DNA of 64,000 nucleotides from NCBI RefSeq assembly GCF_963677575.1, contig NZ_OY782038.1:4591501-4655500 (forward strand), written 5' to 3'. The position numbers and the translations under genes were made by a program. This document shows, piece after piece, positions 26,876 to 35,428 of the stretch. Position 1 is the stretch's first letter, and the number at the start of each line of letters is the position of its first letter. The notes below the pieces were generated by a model. That model saw only the letters and a list, made by a program, of their open reading frames with translations, was not told the DNA's origin and ran no database searches. This stretch comes from an uncultured Draconibacterium sp. GTDB lineage: Bacteria > Bacteroidota > Bacteroidia > Bacteroidales > Prolixibacteraceae.

Positions 26876-27838
26876 TCAGTGCCTCTCTGTTATTATTATT
26901 TTATCATCACTATATTCTATTTTAATTCGCTTTGTCATTTCAATTGTCCGTAAATTATAACCTATCGATTTTTTTCTGTCAATAACACCGGTAAATGTGT
27001 AATCCTGAATAGTTCTATTTTTAAGAACGATTTCAACGCCATACCATCGTTGTATCTGTTGTATTATGCTTGCCAGTTTTTCATTGGAATAGAAATACTC
27101 ACCGTCTTTCCATCCCAATGTTTTTTCGGTGTCAACCTGGGCTTTTTTAACTGTTCCTTGTCTGGCCGAGAATATAACTTGTTCATTGGGTTTTAACATG
27201 ACAGAGCCAGTGTTGGTAATAAACTCTATTTTCCCTTTTAGCAAAATAACTTCCACATCATCGCTCTCGGGATATGATTTTACGTTAAAACTAGTACCAA
27301 AAACCTGAATATCTGATTTTTTCAGGTGCACGATAAAAGGATTTTTTTTGTTGTGGGTAACTTCAAAATAAGCTTCTCCTTCAACAAATACTTCTCTATT
27401 ACTGCTATTAAAATCTGACGCATATTTAATGGTGCTTTCAGAATTTAACCAAATCTTTGTTCCATCGAAAAGTGTGAGATTTGTTATCTGGCCTTTTGGA
27501 CAGGTAATACTACTATAGGCTATTTTATGTTTTTTCACCCCCGAAAAATAGATTGCCGATAAACCCGCAGAGAAAGACAAGATTATGATTGCAGCATATT
27601 TTAACCAATTAAAGTATAACCTCCGGGGTTTTAGCCTTAAACTTATTTCTTCCCAGATATCTTTTTCTGATTTTTGTTTATAAAGAAAAGATACATGTTC
27701 TCTTAATTTATAAATCCTTTCCAACTCTTTATAATCATCAGAGTTCTTCAATTCAGGGTCGATAACTCCCAAAGTGTCATCACTTTTATGAAGATACGAC
27801 ACAATTTTTTCCAGCTCTATATTTTTTTCCTTCTCCAT
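26876..27838 (-). CDS. FecR family anti-sigma factor (module 2)
   Basis: The 320-residue protein has a cytoplasmic N-terminal region (about 1-75), one transmembrane helix (LKYAAIIILSFSAGLSAIYFSG, about 79-100) and a periplasmic FecR domain: GQITNLTLFDGTKIWLNS, GEAYFEVTH, VFGTSFNVKSYPE. The C-terminal STN-like segment is LASIIQQIQRWYGVEIVL. It should hold the module's sigma factor at the membrane until SusC reports bound ligand. It follows the sigma gene by 97 bp on the same strand. Confidence 0.94.
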   Translation of the reverse strand: MEKEKNIELEKIVSYLHKSDDTLGVIDPELKNSDDYKELERIYKLREHVSFLYKQKSEKDIWEEISLRLKPRRLYFNWLKYAAIIILSFSAGLSAIYFSGVKKHKIAYSSITCPKGQITNLTLFDGTKIWLNSESTIKYASDFNSSNREVFVEGEAYFEVTHNKKNPFIVHLKKSDIQVFGTSFNVKSYPESDDVEVILLKGKIEFITNTGSVMLKPNEQVIFSARQGTVKKAQVDTEKTLGWKDGEYFYSNEKLASIIQQIQRWYGVEIVLKNRTIQDYTFTGVIDRKKSIGYNLRTIEMTKRIKIEYSDDKIIITERH

Positions 27839-27935
27839 TATATAATCATAACGCAGATTTGTGTGCAGAGGGTGAAAAATATTTTCCGGGCTCCTTTAAC
27901 ATATCCCGGGTTATGTTTCTTCCTGTGTTTTTTTT

Positions 27936-28508
27936 CTAAAATAATGGGGTCAATTTTTTATAATGGGTAATAAATAGCAGAATACTTACATAAACATCCT
28001 TCAATTCTTTCCTTAACATACGGTAAGCAATACCCATCTGGGTTTTTACCGTGTTTTTTGAAATTGATAATTGTTTCGCAATTGCGTTATATGTCATACC
28101 TTCAATATAAGCAAGAAGAAAAATTTCTCTGCATCTTGATGGCATTTGTTTTATCGTTTTTGAGATACGAATAGTCAGCTCTTCTTCAGGATAAAGTTCT
28201 TCGTCGTCTTCCTGATGAATTTCAAAAGACGGTTCCAAATCCACTTGTTTAATTTTTATGCTGCGTAAATGGCTAATTGTTCGATTCCGTACGGTAACAA
28301 ACAAATATTTTTTCAGACTTTGCTGGTCTTTAAATATTTCAGATTGTTTTTCCCATATAGAGATAAAAGATTCCTGAACAATGTCTTCTACTAATGCATG
28401 ATCCCCAATATAACGATAAGCTACGAGTGTTGCAGGTTGGAAGTTATCCCTAAAAAATTTCTCATATTCGTTGAGGCTCATCTGATTTTTCTGCTTAACG
28501 TATCTCAT
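27936..28508 (-). CDS. ECF sigma-70 factor (module 2)
   Basis: From ATG 28508 the protein has 190 residues; a further in-frame TTG start and a later ATG (28481) are alternatives. Region 2 includes AYRYIGDHALVEDIVQESFI and SIWEKQSEIF. Region 4 includes MPSRCREIFLLAYIEGMTYN with the helix-turn-helix AIAKQLSISKNTVKTQMGIA. It lies between the metallophosphoesterase gene (70 bp upstream) and fecR, all on the minus strand. It should activate this module's susCD promoter. Confidence 0.92.
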   Translation of the reverse strand: MRYVKQKNQMSLNEYEKFFRDNFQPATLVAYRYIGDHALVEDIVQESFISIWEKQSEIFKDQQSLKKYLFVTVRNRTISHLRSIKIKQVDLEPSFEIHQEDDEELYPEEELTIRISKTIKQMPSRCREIFLLAYIEGMTYNAIAKQLSISKNTVKTQMGIAYRMLRKELKDVYVSILLFITHYKKLTPLF

Positions 28509-28578
28509 TTTCAGTAACAACAATTAACGTTGCTTCTTTTTTATTACACATTTAACAACATGCCTGAACAGTTTGTAT

Positions 28579-29505
28579 TTAGTAGGGAATTAATTCTGTA
28601 TTAACCGTTCCATCGCTGAAAAAATCAATTACGGCATAAGTTGGCTCAAATTCCTGGAATTTTCCTTTCCACCACGCCCCACATGCTGCACCATTGCAAT
28701 GGTAATTTACATTAAGGTATTCCGTTTTATCTATTAGGTGCATGTGTCCGCTTAATGCCACTTTTACATTTGGGTATTGATAAAATAAATTTTTTATTTC
28801 CTTAGAATCAATATGCATCCAGGCGCCAGGAACCTGCCAGTCACCGCTTTTTGCATTATCACCATGATAGAAAACCGAAGCTGATAGAATAGGAATATGT
28901 GACACAACACAAACAGGTGTTTTGGTATTGGTATCTTTCAGTTCTTTTTGCAGCCAGTTAAATTGCTCCTCATCCAGTTTAGCCGTATACGTGTGCTTTT
29001 CTTCCAAATAATATGAACTATCCAGGCATATGAACTTCCACCCCTTATTTTCAAAAGAATAATACCTGTCAGAAAGGCCGAGCATTGATATTGCCCATGC
29101 TTTTCCAAACATTGGATCACTTTTTACGGAATCATCTTCCATGCTCCAGCCCCACACATCATGATTGCCAATGCAAGCATACATTGGATAAGTTAATTTA
29201 TTCTTGAAGTATTCTGTCCACGCCTCCCACAGTTTGGCAACTCTGTCTTTTGAGTTATCTAATGAGTCCATAATATGGTCGCCTGTATGTAAAACAAAGT
29301 CTGGTTTTTCCTTCATCTGGCTAATTTCGTTCATTAGCCGGCTCATTGCATGTTCTACTTTATCTGAGGGGAAAATGTGCGTATCGGTAATATGTACTAT
29401 CCTGAAAAGTTTTTGTTTTTGGGCTAATGTCCCCGCAAACGAAGGCATACTACTAAAAATCAATCCGGTAGCCAACGATTTGGTAAAGAATCTTCTTCTG
29501 TCCAT
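28579..29505 (-). CDS. Tat-exported calcineurin-like metallophosphoesterase
   Basis: The 308-residue protein begins with a twin-arginine signal (MDRRRFFTKSLATGLIFSS, then PSFAG). It carries the full metallophosphoesterase motif set: HITDTHI (about residue 37), HTGDHIMD, IGNHDVW, VVSHIPI and LSGHMHL. These Asp, Asn and His residues bind the two metal ions. Family knowledge: such enzymes hydrolyse phosphomono- or diesters (nucleotides, phospholipids, sugar phosphates). It is the first gene of the run that continues with sigma, FecR, SusC and SusD, and it has its own promoter-like sequence at 29563-29595. Position suggests it works on the ligand imported by this SusCD pair; this is inference. 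Confidence 0.9.
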   Translation of the reverse strand: MDRRRFFTKSLATGLIFSSMPSFAGTLAQKQKLFRIVHITDTHIFPSDKVEHAMSRLMNEISQMKEKPDFVLHTGDHIMDSLDNSKDRVAKLWEAWTEYFKNKLTYPMYACIGNHDVWGWSMEDDSVKSDPMFGKAWAISMLGLSDRYYSFENKGWKFICLDSSYYLEEKHTYTAKLDEEQFNWLQKELKDTNTKTPVCVVSHIPILSASVFYHGDNAKSGDWQVPGAWMHIDSKEIKNLFYQYPNVKVALSGHMHLIDKTEYLNVNYHCNGAACGAWWKGKFQEFEPTYAVIDFFSDGTVNTELIPY

Positions 29506-29562
29506 TTACTTATCTATTTATCCCGCGAAGGTCTTGCTAAAATGTGACAGAATTGTTGCTAT

Positions 29563-29595
29563 CGAATGTATATTTTGTTAAAAAGATTTTACAAA
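29563..29595 (-). promoter_or_regulatory. Bacteroidota-type promoter for the metallophosphoesterase gene
   Basis: On the minus strand TTTG (29595-29592), a 21-base spacer and TACATTCG (29570-29563) match the -33/-7 pattern of the primary sigma factor of Bacteroidota (TTTG, TAnnTTTG) with one mismatch. The predicted start of transcription is about 50 bases before the ATG. Confidence 0.5.
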
Positions 29596-29960
29596 AATGT
29601 AATAAGTCAGTTATGATTTTACCCAAACAGGTCGCTCTGGAGAAATGTTTTGAGAGAGCATTAAGAAAGGGATTTTTTATATTATCAATTTTGTACAACT
29701 TATATGATGCTTCAAAATGGCTTCTTTCTTTTTAATTTGGAAAAAAACCGGACAAATTCCCGACGACGACGTTAAGAGGGATTAAACAAATGATAACTAC
29801 CGTTGGACACAGAGTTTGATGATTATATGGATGAGTCTGGAGGGAAAGTGTATATTTAGCACTTAGTTGTATGACAATAAAACGTACATTCTTCTTGTAT
29901 GAGAAATATCAATGTAAAGGCATGTGTGAACAGATATCTTTTCTTGTCTAATTTCAAACT

Positions 29961-29989
29961 TTTGATTTGCAATTATATTTATAATTTTG
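29961..29989 (+). promoter_or_regulatory. Bacteroidota-type promoter for the PUL 3 sigma gene
   Basis: TTTG (29961-29964) and TAATTTTG (29982-29989) match the -33/-7 elements exactly, although the 17-base spacer is slightly short. Transcription would start about 15-20 bases before the sigma factor ATG at 30012. This suggests that the sigma gene is expressed from the housekeeping polymerase. Confidence 0.5.
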
Positions 29990-30011
29990 CAGACAGATTA
30001 AACCATTTGAG

Positions 30012-30578
30012 ATGAACGAACGTATTCTTATTGAAGGTTTACGTAGCAGGAATAAAGACATATTTGATTATATTTTTAATTATTATTATTCAGGGCTCTG
30101 TACTTTTTCAATGCGTTATATTAGCAGCAAAGAAGCTGTAAAAGATTTAGTTCAAGATTTTTTTGTGCAATTATGGGTTGAGGCTCCCTGTCTTCAAATA
30201 AAAACCTCATTGAAATCATACCTGTTTACTTCCTTAAGAAATCGTTGCCTTGATGAAATTAAACATCATAAAGTAATAGAAAAATACCAGAAAACATTTC
30301 TTATCTCAGCTACAGAGCCTACAAATCAAACAGAGATGATGATTACAGAAACGGAACTCCGGTTAGCAATTCAAAACTGTATGAACAAGTTATCTCCCCG
30401 TTGTAAAGAAATATTTGAGCTGAGTAGAATAAAAGGTAAATCAAATCAGGAAATTGCTGACAAACTGAAATTATCAAAGCGAACTGTTGAATTACAAATT
30501 AGCAGAGCAATAAAAATATTGCGTATTGAACTTGCCGATTTCCTCCCTTCTATGATTATTGCCTGGCTTTTAAGCTAG
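30012..30578 (+). CDS. ECF sigma-70 factor (PUL 3)
   Basis: The 188-residue protein has region 2 (YYSGLCTFSMRYISSKEAVK, DLVQDFFVQLWVE) and region 4 (LSPRCKEIFELSRIKGKSNQ, helix-turn-helix EIADKLKLSKRTVELQIS), then a hydrophobic C-terminal tail (FLPSMIIAWLLS). It is the first gene of a plus-strand run with fecR, susC, susD and four carbohydrate enzyme genes, and should activate susCD of this run. A short gap of 101 bp separates it from fecR. Confidence 0.93.
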   Translation: MNERILIEGLRSRNKDIFDYIFNYYYSGLCTFSMRYISSKEAVKDLVQDFFVQLWVEAPCLQIKTSLKSYLFTSLRNRCLDEIKHHKVIEKYQKTFLISATEPTNQTEMMITETELRLAIQNCMNKLSPRCKEIFELSRIKGKSNQEIADKLKLSKRTVELQISRAIKILRIELADFLPSMIIAWLLS

Positions 30579-30679
30579 AAAAAATCAAAAAAATAATATG
30601 TGTTTTTATTTGGTTAGTCGTCTACTATAACAGAAGATTAATATGTCGTTTTCATAGATAGAAAAGATTAATAGAGAAA

Positions 30680-31726
30680 ATGAAATTAACAATCGAAGAA
30701 TTTGAAGAATTGTTGCCCGGATATTTTGCTGGCGAATTGTCAGAAGAATTCCGGGTTGCAGTTGAGGAGAAGATAGTTTCATCACCAGAAGCTAAAAAGC
30801 AATTTGAGAATACAAAGATTGCCTGGGAGTCTTTTGGTTTGTTAGATGAAATGGAGGGGTTTAATTCTTTTGAAGCATTAAATAATGTAAACAAACGACT
30901 ATTGCCCAATCTCAAAAACAGGAGATTTAGAATACAAAAATATGCAGCTATTTTAGTAATTGCATTAATTGGCTATGCTGGAGGAATAAGTTATAAGTAT
31001 TTCAAATCGTTCGAAGAAAAAAATGAATACAGTTTAGTTGAAACCATTAATTGCAGGTACGGAATGGTAACAAAATTTAAGTTGCCAGATAGTACGGAAG
31101 TATGGCTGAATTCTGGTTCTCAACTAACGTTTCCCCATAACTTCGCTAATAATGACAGAACGGTTGAGCTTACAGGCGAAGCTTATTTTCAGGTAAAACA
31201 CGATGAAACAAAGCCATTTATTGTCAATCTACGTAACCTTCAGGTTGAAGTTTTGGGGACTGAGTTTAATGTAGCAAATTATTCTGATGAAGAGGAAATA
31301 GAGGTTGTATTAGCCCAAGGTAAGGTAAAGTTATCTTCTAAAATTAATGGGAACAAAAAAGTTCTGGGGACAATGACTCCTGGCTATCAGGCTATTTTTG
31401 ATAATCAGAATGGTAAAGTTTTAGCTCATAAAGTAAATCCAAAACGTTATACTTCATGGCGGGATGGTACAATTACATTTTATGATGAACCAATGGATGT
31501 TGTTGCTAAACGGCTTGGCCGTTGGTTTAATGCCGATATTAATATTGTTGATAAGGAAATTAATGAATATATATACAGGGCTACCTTTAGTAGCGAGTCG
31601 TTAGAACAGGTTTTAAAATTGCTAAAAATATCTGCCCCTGTAGATTATGAGATAAAAACAAGAGAGGAACTATCAGATGGGACATTTGAAAAGAAACAGA
31701 TTTACATAAGCAAACGAGAAAACTGA
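30680..31726 (+). CDS. FecR family anti-sigma factor (PUL 3)
   Basis: The 348-residue protein starts with a cytoplasmic sigma-binding region (about 1-85). A transmembrane helix follows (YAAILVIALIGYAGGISYKYF, about 91-111) and then the periplasmic FecR domain: TKFKLPDSTEVWLNSGS, GEAYFQVKHDE, VLGTEFNVANYSD. The C-terminal SusC-contact region is MDVVAKRLGRWFNADINI and SLEQVLKLLKISAPVDY. Order and strand fit standard SusC-FecR-sigma signalling. Confidence 0.95.
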   Translation: MKLTIEEFEELLPGYFAGELSEEFRVAVEEKIVSSPEAKKQFENTKIAWESFGLLDEMEGFNSFEALNNVNKRLLPNLKNRRFRIQKYAAILVIALIGYAGGISYKYFKSFEEKNEYSLVETINCRYGMVTKFKLPDSTEVWLNSGSQLTFPHNFANNDRTVELTGEAYFQVKHDETKPFIVNLRNLQVEVLGTEFNVANYSDEEEIEVVLAQGKVKLSSKINGNKKVLGTMTPGYQAIFDNQNGKVLAHKVNPKRYTSWRDGTITFYDEPMDVVAKRLGRWFNADINIVDKEINEYIYRATFSSESLEQVLKLLKISAPVDYEIKTREELSDGTFEKKQIYISKREN

Positions 31727-31847
31727 TAGGGCTATACAAAACAAATTTAGGTTTAAACTACATACAAATACGAAATTGACTAAAACTTATAGAAGACTAT
31801 TCAGATACGAACATAAATTGTAAGCATATGAAATGAACTTATAAATA

Positions 31848-31919
31848 AACCGGAGTGAGATTTGCCGATCAAACTCCGGTTCCAATCCGGAATAAGAGTT
31901 TTAAAAGTTTATGCCGGAT
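31848..31919 (+). promoter_or_regulatory. susC leader with two stem-loops (PUL 3)
   Basis: Stem-loop A (31848-31881) pairs AACCGGAGT with ACTCCGGTT and has an inner GAT / ATC stem with apical loop TTGCCG. It is followed by CC and then stem-loop B (31885-31919: ATCCGG / CCGGAT, 23-nt loop). The susC ATG is 75 nt after stem-loop A. The outer AACCGG...CCGGTTCC, the TTGCC loop core and the spacing are shared with the module 2 leader. Confidence 0.65.
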
Positions 31920-31956
31920 AATTTAGAATAAATATTAACTAAATCATTACAAAATT

Positions 31957-34900
31957 ATGAAAAAAATTTGGTGTTTTTATCCAAAAGGAAGACATGTGCT
32001 CTTCTCTCGAAAAATTTGCATGACAATGAAACTAACTATTCTACTAACACTATTATCTCTGGGACAATTGATGGCCTCGGTCGGATATTCTCAAACCACC
32101 CGGTTAAGCATTCAAATTGAGGATACATCGATTGAAAATGTTTTAAATGAAATTGAAAAGAAAAGTGAATTCTTTTTTCTCTACAACAAGAAACTTGTTG
32201 ATGTTGAAAAGAAAGTGAGCGTTAATGTTAACAACAAAAAGATAAATGAGATTCTTAATAACTTGTTAGCTGATACAGATATTAACTATACCGTCCTTGA
32301 TCGGCAAATTGTATTGGCTCCAAAATCGTTAGGTACATCATCTCCTGATGCGAATCAAATTTCGAAAGTATCAGGTACTGTATATACTGAAGATGGAGAA
32401 ACTTTGCCCGGAGTAACAGTTATAATAAAAGGTAGTACACAAGGTACTATTACCGATATTGATGGTAATTTCAGTTTGCCTAATGTACCCGAAGATGCCG
32501 TATTGTTATTCTCTTTTGTTGGAATGAAAACCCAGGAAATTGAGGTGGGATTACAGACCAATATAAATGTAACGATGGTTGTAGATGCAATTGGTTTAGA
32601 TGAAGTTGTTGCCGTTGGATACGGAACCATGAAGAAACGAGACTTAACGGGAGCTATTGCTTCAGTTGGCGAGGAACGTCTTTCCGATATTCCTGCTACA
32701 AATTTAACCTCCTCGTTACAAGGAGCTGTAGCCGGAGTAAATGTTAGTACCCCTTTTGGTACTCCCGGAGAAGGTTCATCAATCTTAATTCGTGGGATAA
32801 ATTCAATGAAAGCGTCGAACTCACCCCTAGTCGTTGTTGACGGAATTCCCGGTGGGTCAATTAATGATGTAGACCCTAATGATATTGAATCAATTGAAGT
32901 CTTAAAAGATGCTGCTTCAACTTCTATTTATGGTTCGAGAGGAACAAATGGGGTGATTATAGTAACTACAAAGAGTGGGGAAAAAGGGAAGCCATCGATT
33001 TCTTATTCCGGGTATTTTGGATTGGCATCTGCTACAAATAACGTTGATCTTTTATCCGTTGATAGCTACATTGATAAAAGAAGAGAAATATATCGGATGA
33101 CCAACGCATTGAGTTACGATGAAGCCCGTGACTTATCAGTAGAAACAATTTTGGGGGTCGGAAATGAGCTTGATATGTATAATATGGGAAAATCCTATAA
33201 TTGGCAGGAAGAACTTTTCCAGACGGCGCCGATGACCGGCCATAACTTATCGATGACTGGCGGTACAGAGAAAACCCAGTATTATTTATCCGCAAACTGG
33301 GTAGACCAAACAGGTTTGGTTAAAAATTCTGGGTTCGAAAGGCAATCGGTCCGTGCAAATATATCGAGCCAGGTAAATGATTGGTTTAAAATTGGAACCA
33401 ATATGTTTATGAGGAAAAGTACACAGGATGTAATTCCTGACGGGATATTCCGGTCAGCTTTTCAAATTAGCCCCTTAGGCAAAATGTATGAGGATGAAAC
33501 AACACAAGACCGTTATACTTTATATCCCATGGACCCTGATACTTATATTGATAATCCATTTACAGAGATCGAGATCAAAGACCAAAGGGATAGAACCAGG
33601 TTGATGAATAATACATTCATTGAGCTAAGTTTTCTGAAGCATTTCTCCTATAAAATTTCAGTGAATACGATTCTTGATTTTTATAATGATAAGAGATTTA
33701 TTCCTCAATATACGAAACTGGTTGAGGCATTCGATAAATATGAAAACGCTTCAATTTCCCGAGATCACAGAACTTTTGTAAACATCGAAAATTTGCTTTC
33801 CTATAATCAGACATTTGGCGATCATAAGATCGGGGCAACATTTGTTTTCTCAACAGAAAAGTACAAAAATGAGAAGTTATGGGCTTATGCAAAGAATTTT
33901 GGAACAGATTATTATGGATGGACTGCGTTACAATTAGGTGATGTTGATGAACGGAACTTAAGTAGCGCAGAAGAAAAAACCTTTTTAGAATCAATGATTG
34001 GGCGTGTTAATTATTCTTATAAAGGAAAATACCTCGCACAATTTACTGTTCGCAGGGATCGTTCTTCCAAATTTTCTCCGGGAAACCGGGAAGCGATTTT
34101 CCCTGGCGGGTCTTTAGGTTGGCGAATTAGCGAGGAAAATTTTCTGAACAACGCAAACTTTATTGATAATTTGAAATTGAGATTTTCGTATGCTCATACC
34201 GGGAATGAAGGAATTGGGTACCGGTCAATTTATAATGAAGGGGAAAAAGTTTACTATACTACCGGACAAGATGCTTCTGGTAATATTGTTGAAGGCCTGG
34301 TTCAAAAATCGCTGGCAAATAAGGAACTGGAATGGGAAAAATCAGCACAGGTAAATTTAGGGGTTGATTTTTCATTATACGAGGGTAAAATATCAGGTGT
34401 TATTGAGGGATATAAAACGAAAACAACAGATCTTTTGCTAAATAGAGATATGTCGTCAATGGTTGGCTTTACCTCAATTTTAACCAACATAGGAAGCATT
34501 GAAAATAAAGGGATTGAAGTTGCTTTAAATTCTATTGTTGTTAATAACAATGATTTTAACTGGAACATATCAGCCACTTTCACTAAAAACGTTAATAAAG
34601 TTACAAAACTATACGGCGATGGTGAGGATGACTATACCAATGGCTGGTACATTGGCGAATCAATCGGGGTTATTTACGATTATGTTTTTGATGGAGTACT
34701 ACAGGAAGGTGAAACTCCCCCGGATTATATGGATAATGTGGTTGGGCAGGAAGGCGATGGTAAAAACATTGTTCCGGGAGAAGCAAAAGTAAAAGATATA
34801 GGCGGATGGGAAACATTGGAAGATGGCTCAACAATTCGTACGAAAATACCTGACGGAAAAATTGATGAGGCTGATAAAACAATTATTGGCCAAACCCAAC

Positions 34901-35397
34901 CAGAATGGATGGGAAGTATTGGGATGCAATTTAAATATAAAAATCTCGATCTTTCGTTTTTGATCAATCATGTACAAGGAACACTAAGAAGAATTCCGGT
35001 GTTGCTTTCAGACAGGACGCATTCTTTAGATATTCCTTATTATACCGACGAAAATCCAAATACACAATACGGACGACCTTCATGGCCTTCTACTATAGAC
35101 GGTGTTAAACGTGGCGGAAACCAATACGGGGGACTGTCTTATTATCAGAATGGAACTTATACGCGCTTACAGGATGTAACTTTAGGTTATAGTTTTCCAA
35201 AATCAATCTTAAACAGGATTGGAGTTGACCAGGTCCGGTTATATGTTACCGGGCAAAACCTCCTGACAATAACAGATTATATTGGTTATGATCCTTCGTT
35301 GAATTATACAAATAATCAAACGGAGGCAGAGGTTGATCGCCTGTATGGATACCCTACAACCAGGAATTGGATTTTTGGGCTTAAGCTAAGTTTTTAA
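31957..35397 (+). CDS. SusC/RagA TonB-linked outer-membrane transporter (PUL 3)
   Basis: A 1,146-residue SusC: signal region (LTILLTLLSLGQLMASVGYSQ), STN signalling domain (about 48-125), carboxypeptidase-like domain (SGTVYTEDGETLPGVTVIIK). The TonB box/plug comes next (DEVVAVGYGTMKKRDLTGAI; PLVVVDGIPGG; VLKDAASTSIYGSRGTNGVI), then the barrel ending TTRNWIFGLKLSF. It should import oligosaccharides released by surface enzymes and signal through FecR. The susD gene starts about 30 bp downstream in the same operon. Confidence 0.96.
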   Translation: MKKIWCFYPKGRHVLFSRKICMTMKLTILLTLLSLGQLMASVGYSQTTRLSIQIEDTSIENVLNEIEKKSEFFFLYNKKLVDVEKKVSVNVNNKKINEILNNLLADTDINYTVLDRQIVLAPKSLGTSSPDANQISKVSGTVYTEDGETLPGVTVIIKGSTQGTITDIDGNFSLPNVPEDAVLLFSFVGMKTQEIEVGLQTNINVTMVVDAIGLDEVVAVGYGTMKKRDLTGAIASVGEERLSDIPATNLTSSLQGAVAGVNVSTPFGTPGEGSSILIRGINSMKASNSPLVVVDGIPGGSINDVDPNDIESIEVLKDAASTSIYGSRGTNGVIIVTTKSGEKGKPSISYSGYFGLASATNNVDLLSVDSYIDKRREIYRMTNALSYDEARDLSVETILGVGNELDMYNMGKSYNWQEELFQTAPMTGHNLSMTGGTEKTQYYLSANWVDQTGLVKNSGFERQSVRANISSQVNDWFKIGTNMFMRKSTQDVIPDGIFRSAFQISPLGKMYEDETTQDRYTLYPMDPDTYIDNPFTEIEIKDQRDRTRLMNNTFIELSFLKHFSYKISVNTILDFYNDKRFIPQYTKLVEAFDKYENASISRDHRTFVNIENLLSYNQTFGDHKIGATFVFSTEKYKNEKLWAYAKNFGTDYYGWTALQLGDVDERNLSSAEEKTFLESMIGRVNYSYKGKYLAQFTVRRDRSSKFSPGNREAIFPGGSLGWRISEENFLNNANFIDNLKLRFSYAHTGNEGIGYRSIYNEGEKVYYTTGQDASGNIVEGLVQKSLANKELEWEKSAQVNLGVDFSLYEGKISGVIEGYKTKTTDLLLNRDMSSMVGFTSILTNIGSIENKGIEVALNSIVVNNNDFNWNISATFTKNVNKVTKLYGDGEDDYTNGWYIGESIGVIYDYVFDGVLQEGETPPDYMDNVVGQEGDGKNIVPGEAKVKDIGGWETLEDGSTIRTKIPDGKIDEADKTIIGQTQPEWMGSIGMQFKYKNLDLSFLINHVQGTLRRIPVLLSDRTHSLDIPYYTDENPNTQYGRPSWPSTIDGVKRGGNQYGGLSYYQNGTYTRLQDVTLGYSFPKSILNRIGVDQVRLYVTGQNLLTITDYIGYDPSLNYTNNQTEAEVDRLYGYPTTRNWIFGLKLSF

Positions 35398-35428
35398 GTG
35401 AAGTGTATAAATGTTAAAAATTAGAAAA

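Larger units (their letters stand above)
29506..30011. other. Divergent control region between module 2 and PUL 3
   Basis: This 506-bp AT-rich region separates the metallophosphoesterase (-) and PUL 3 sigma (+) genes. It contains a candidate promoter for each direction (29563-29595 and 29961-29989). The 360 bases between them show no convincing ORF, hairpin or repeat. Confidence 0.5.

Noticed and set aside
29544..29735. 63-residue plus-strand ORF in the divergent control region
   Set aside because: It overlaps the promoter of the metallophosphoesterase gene and lacks protein-like features or a plausible start context.
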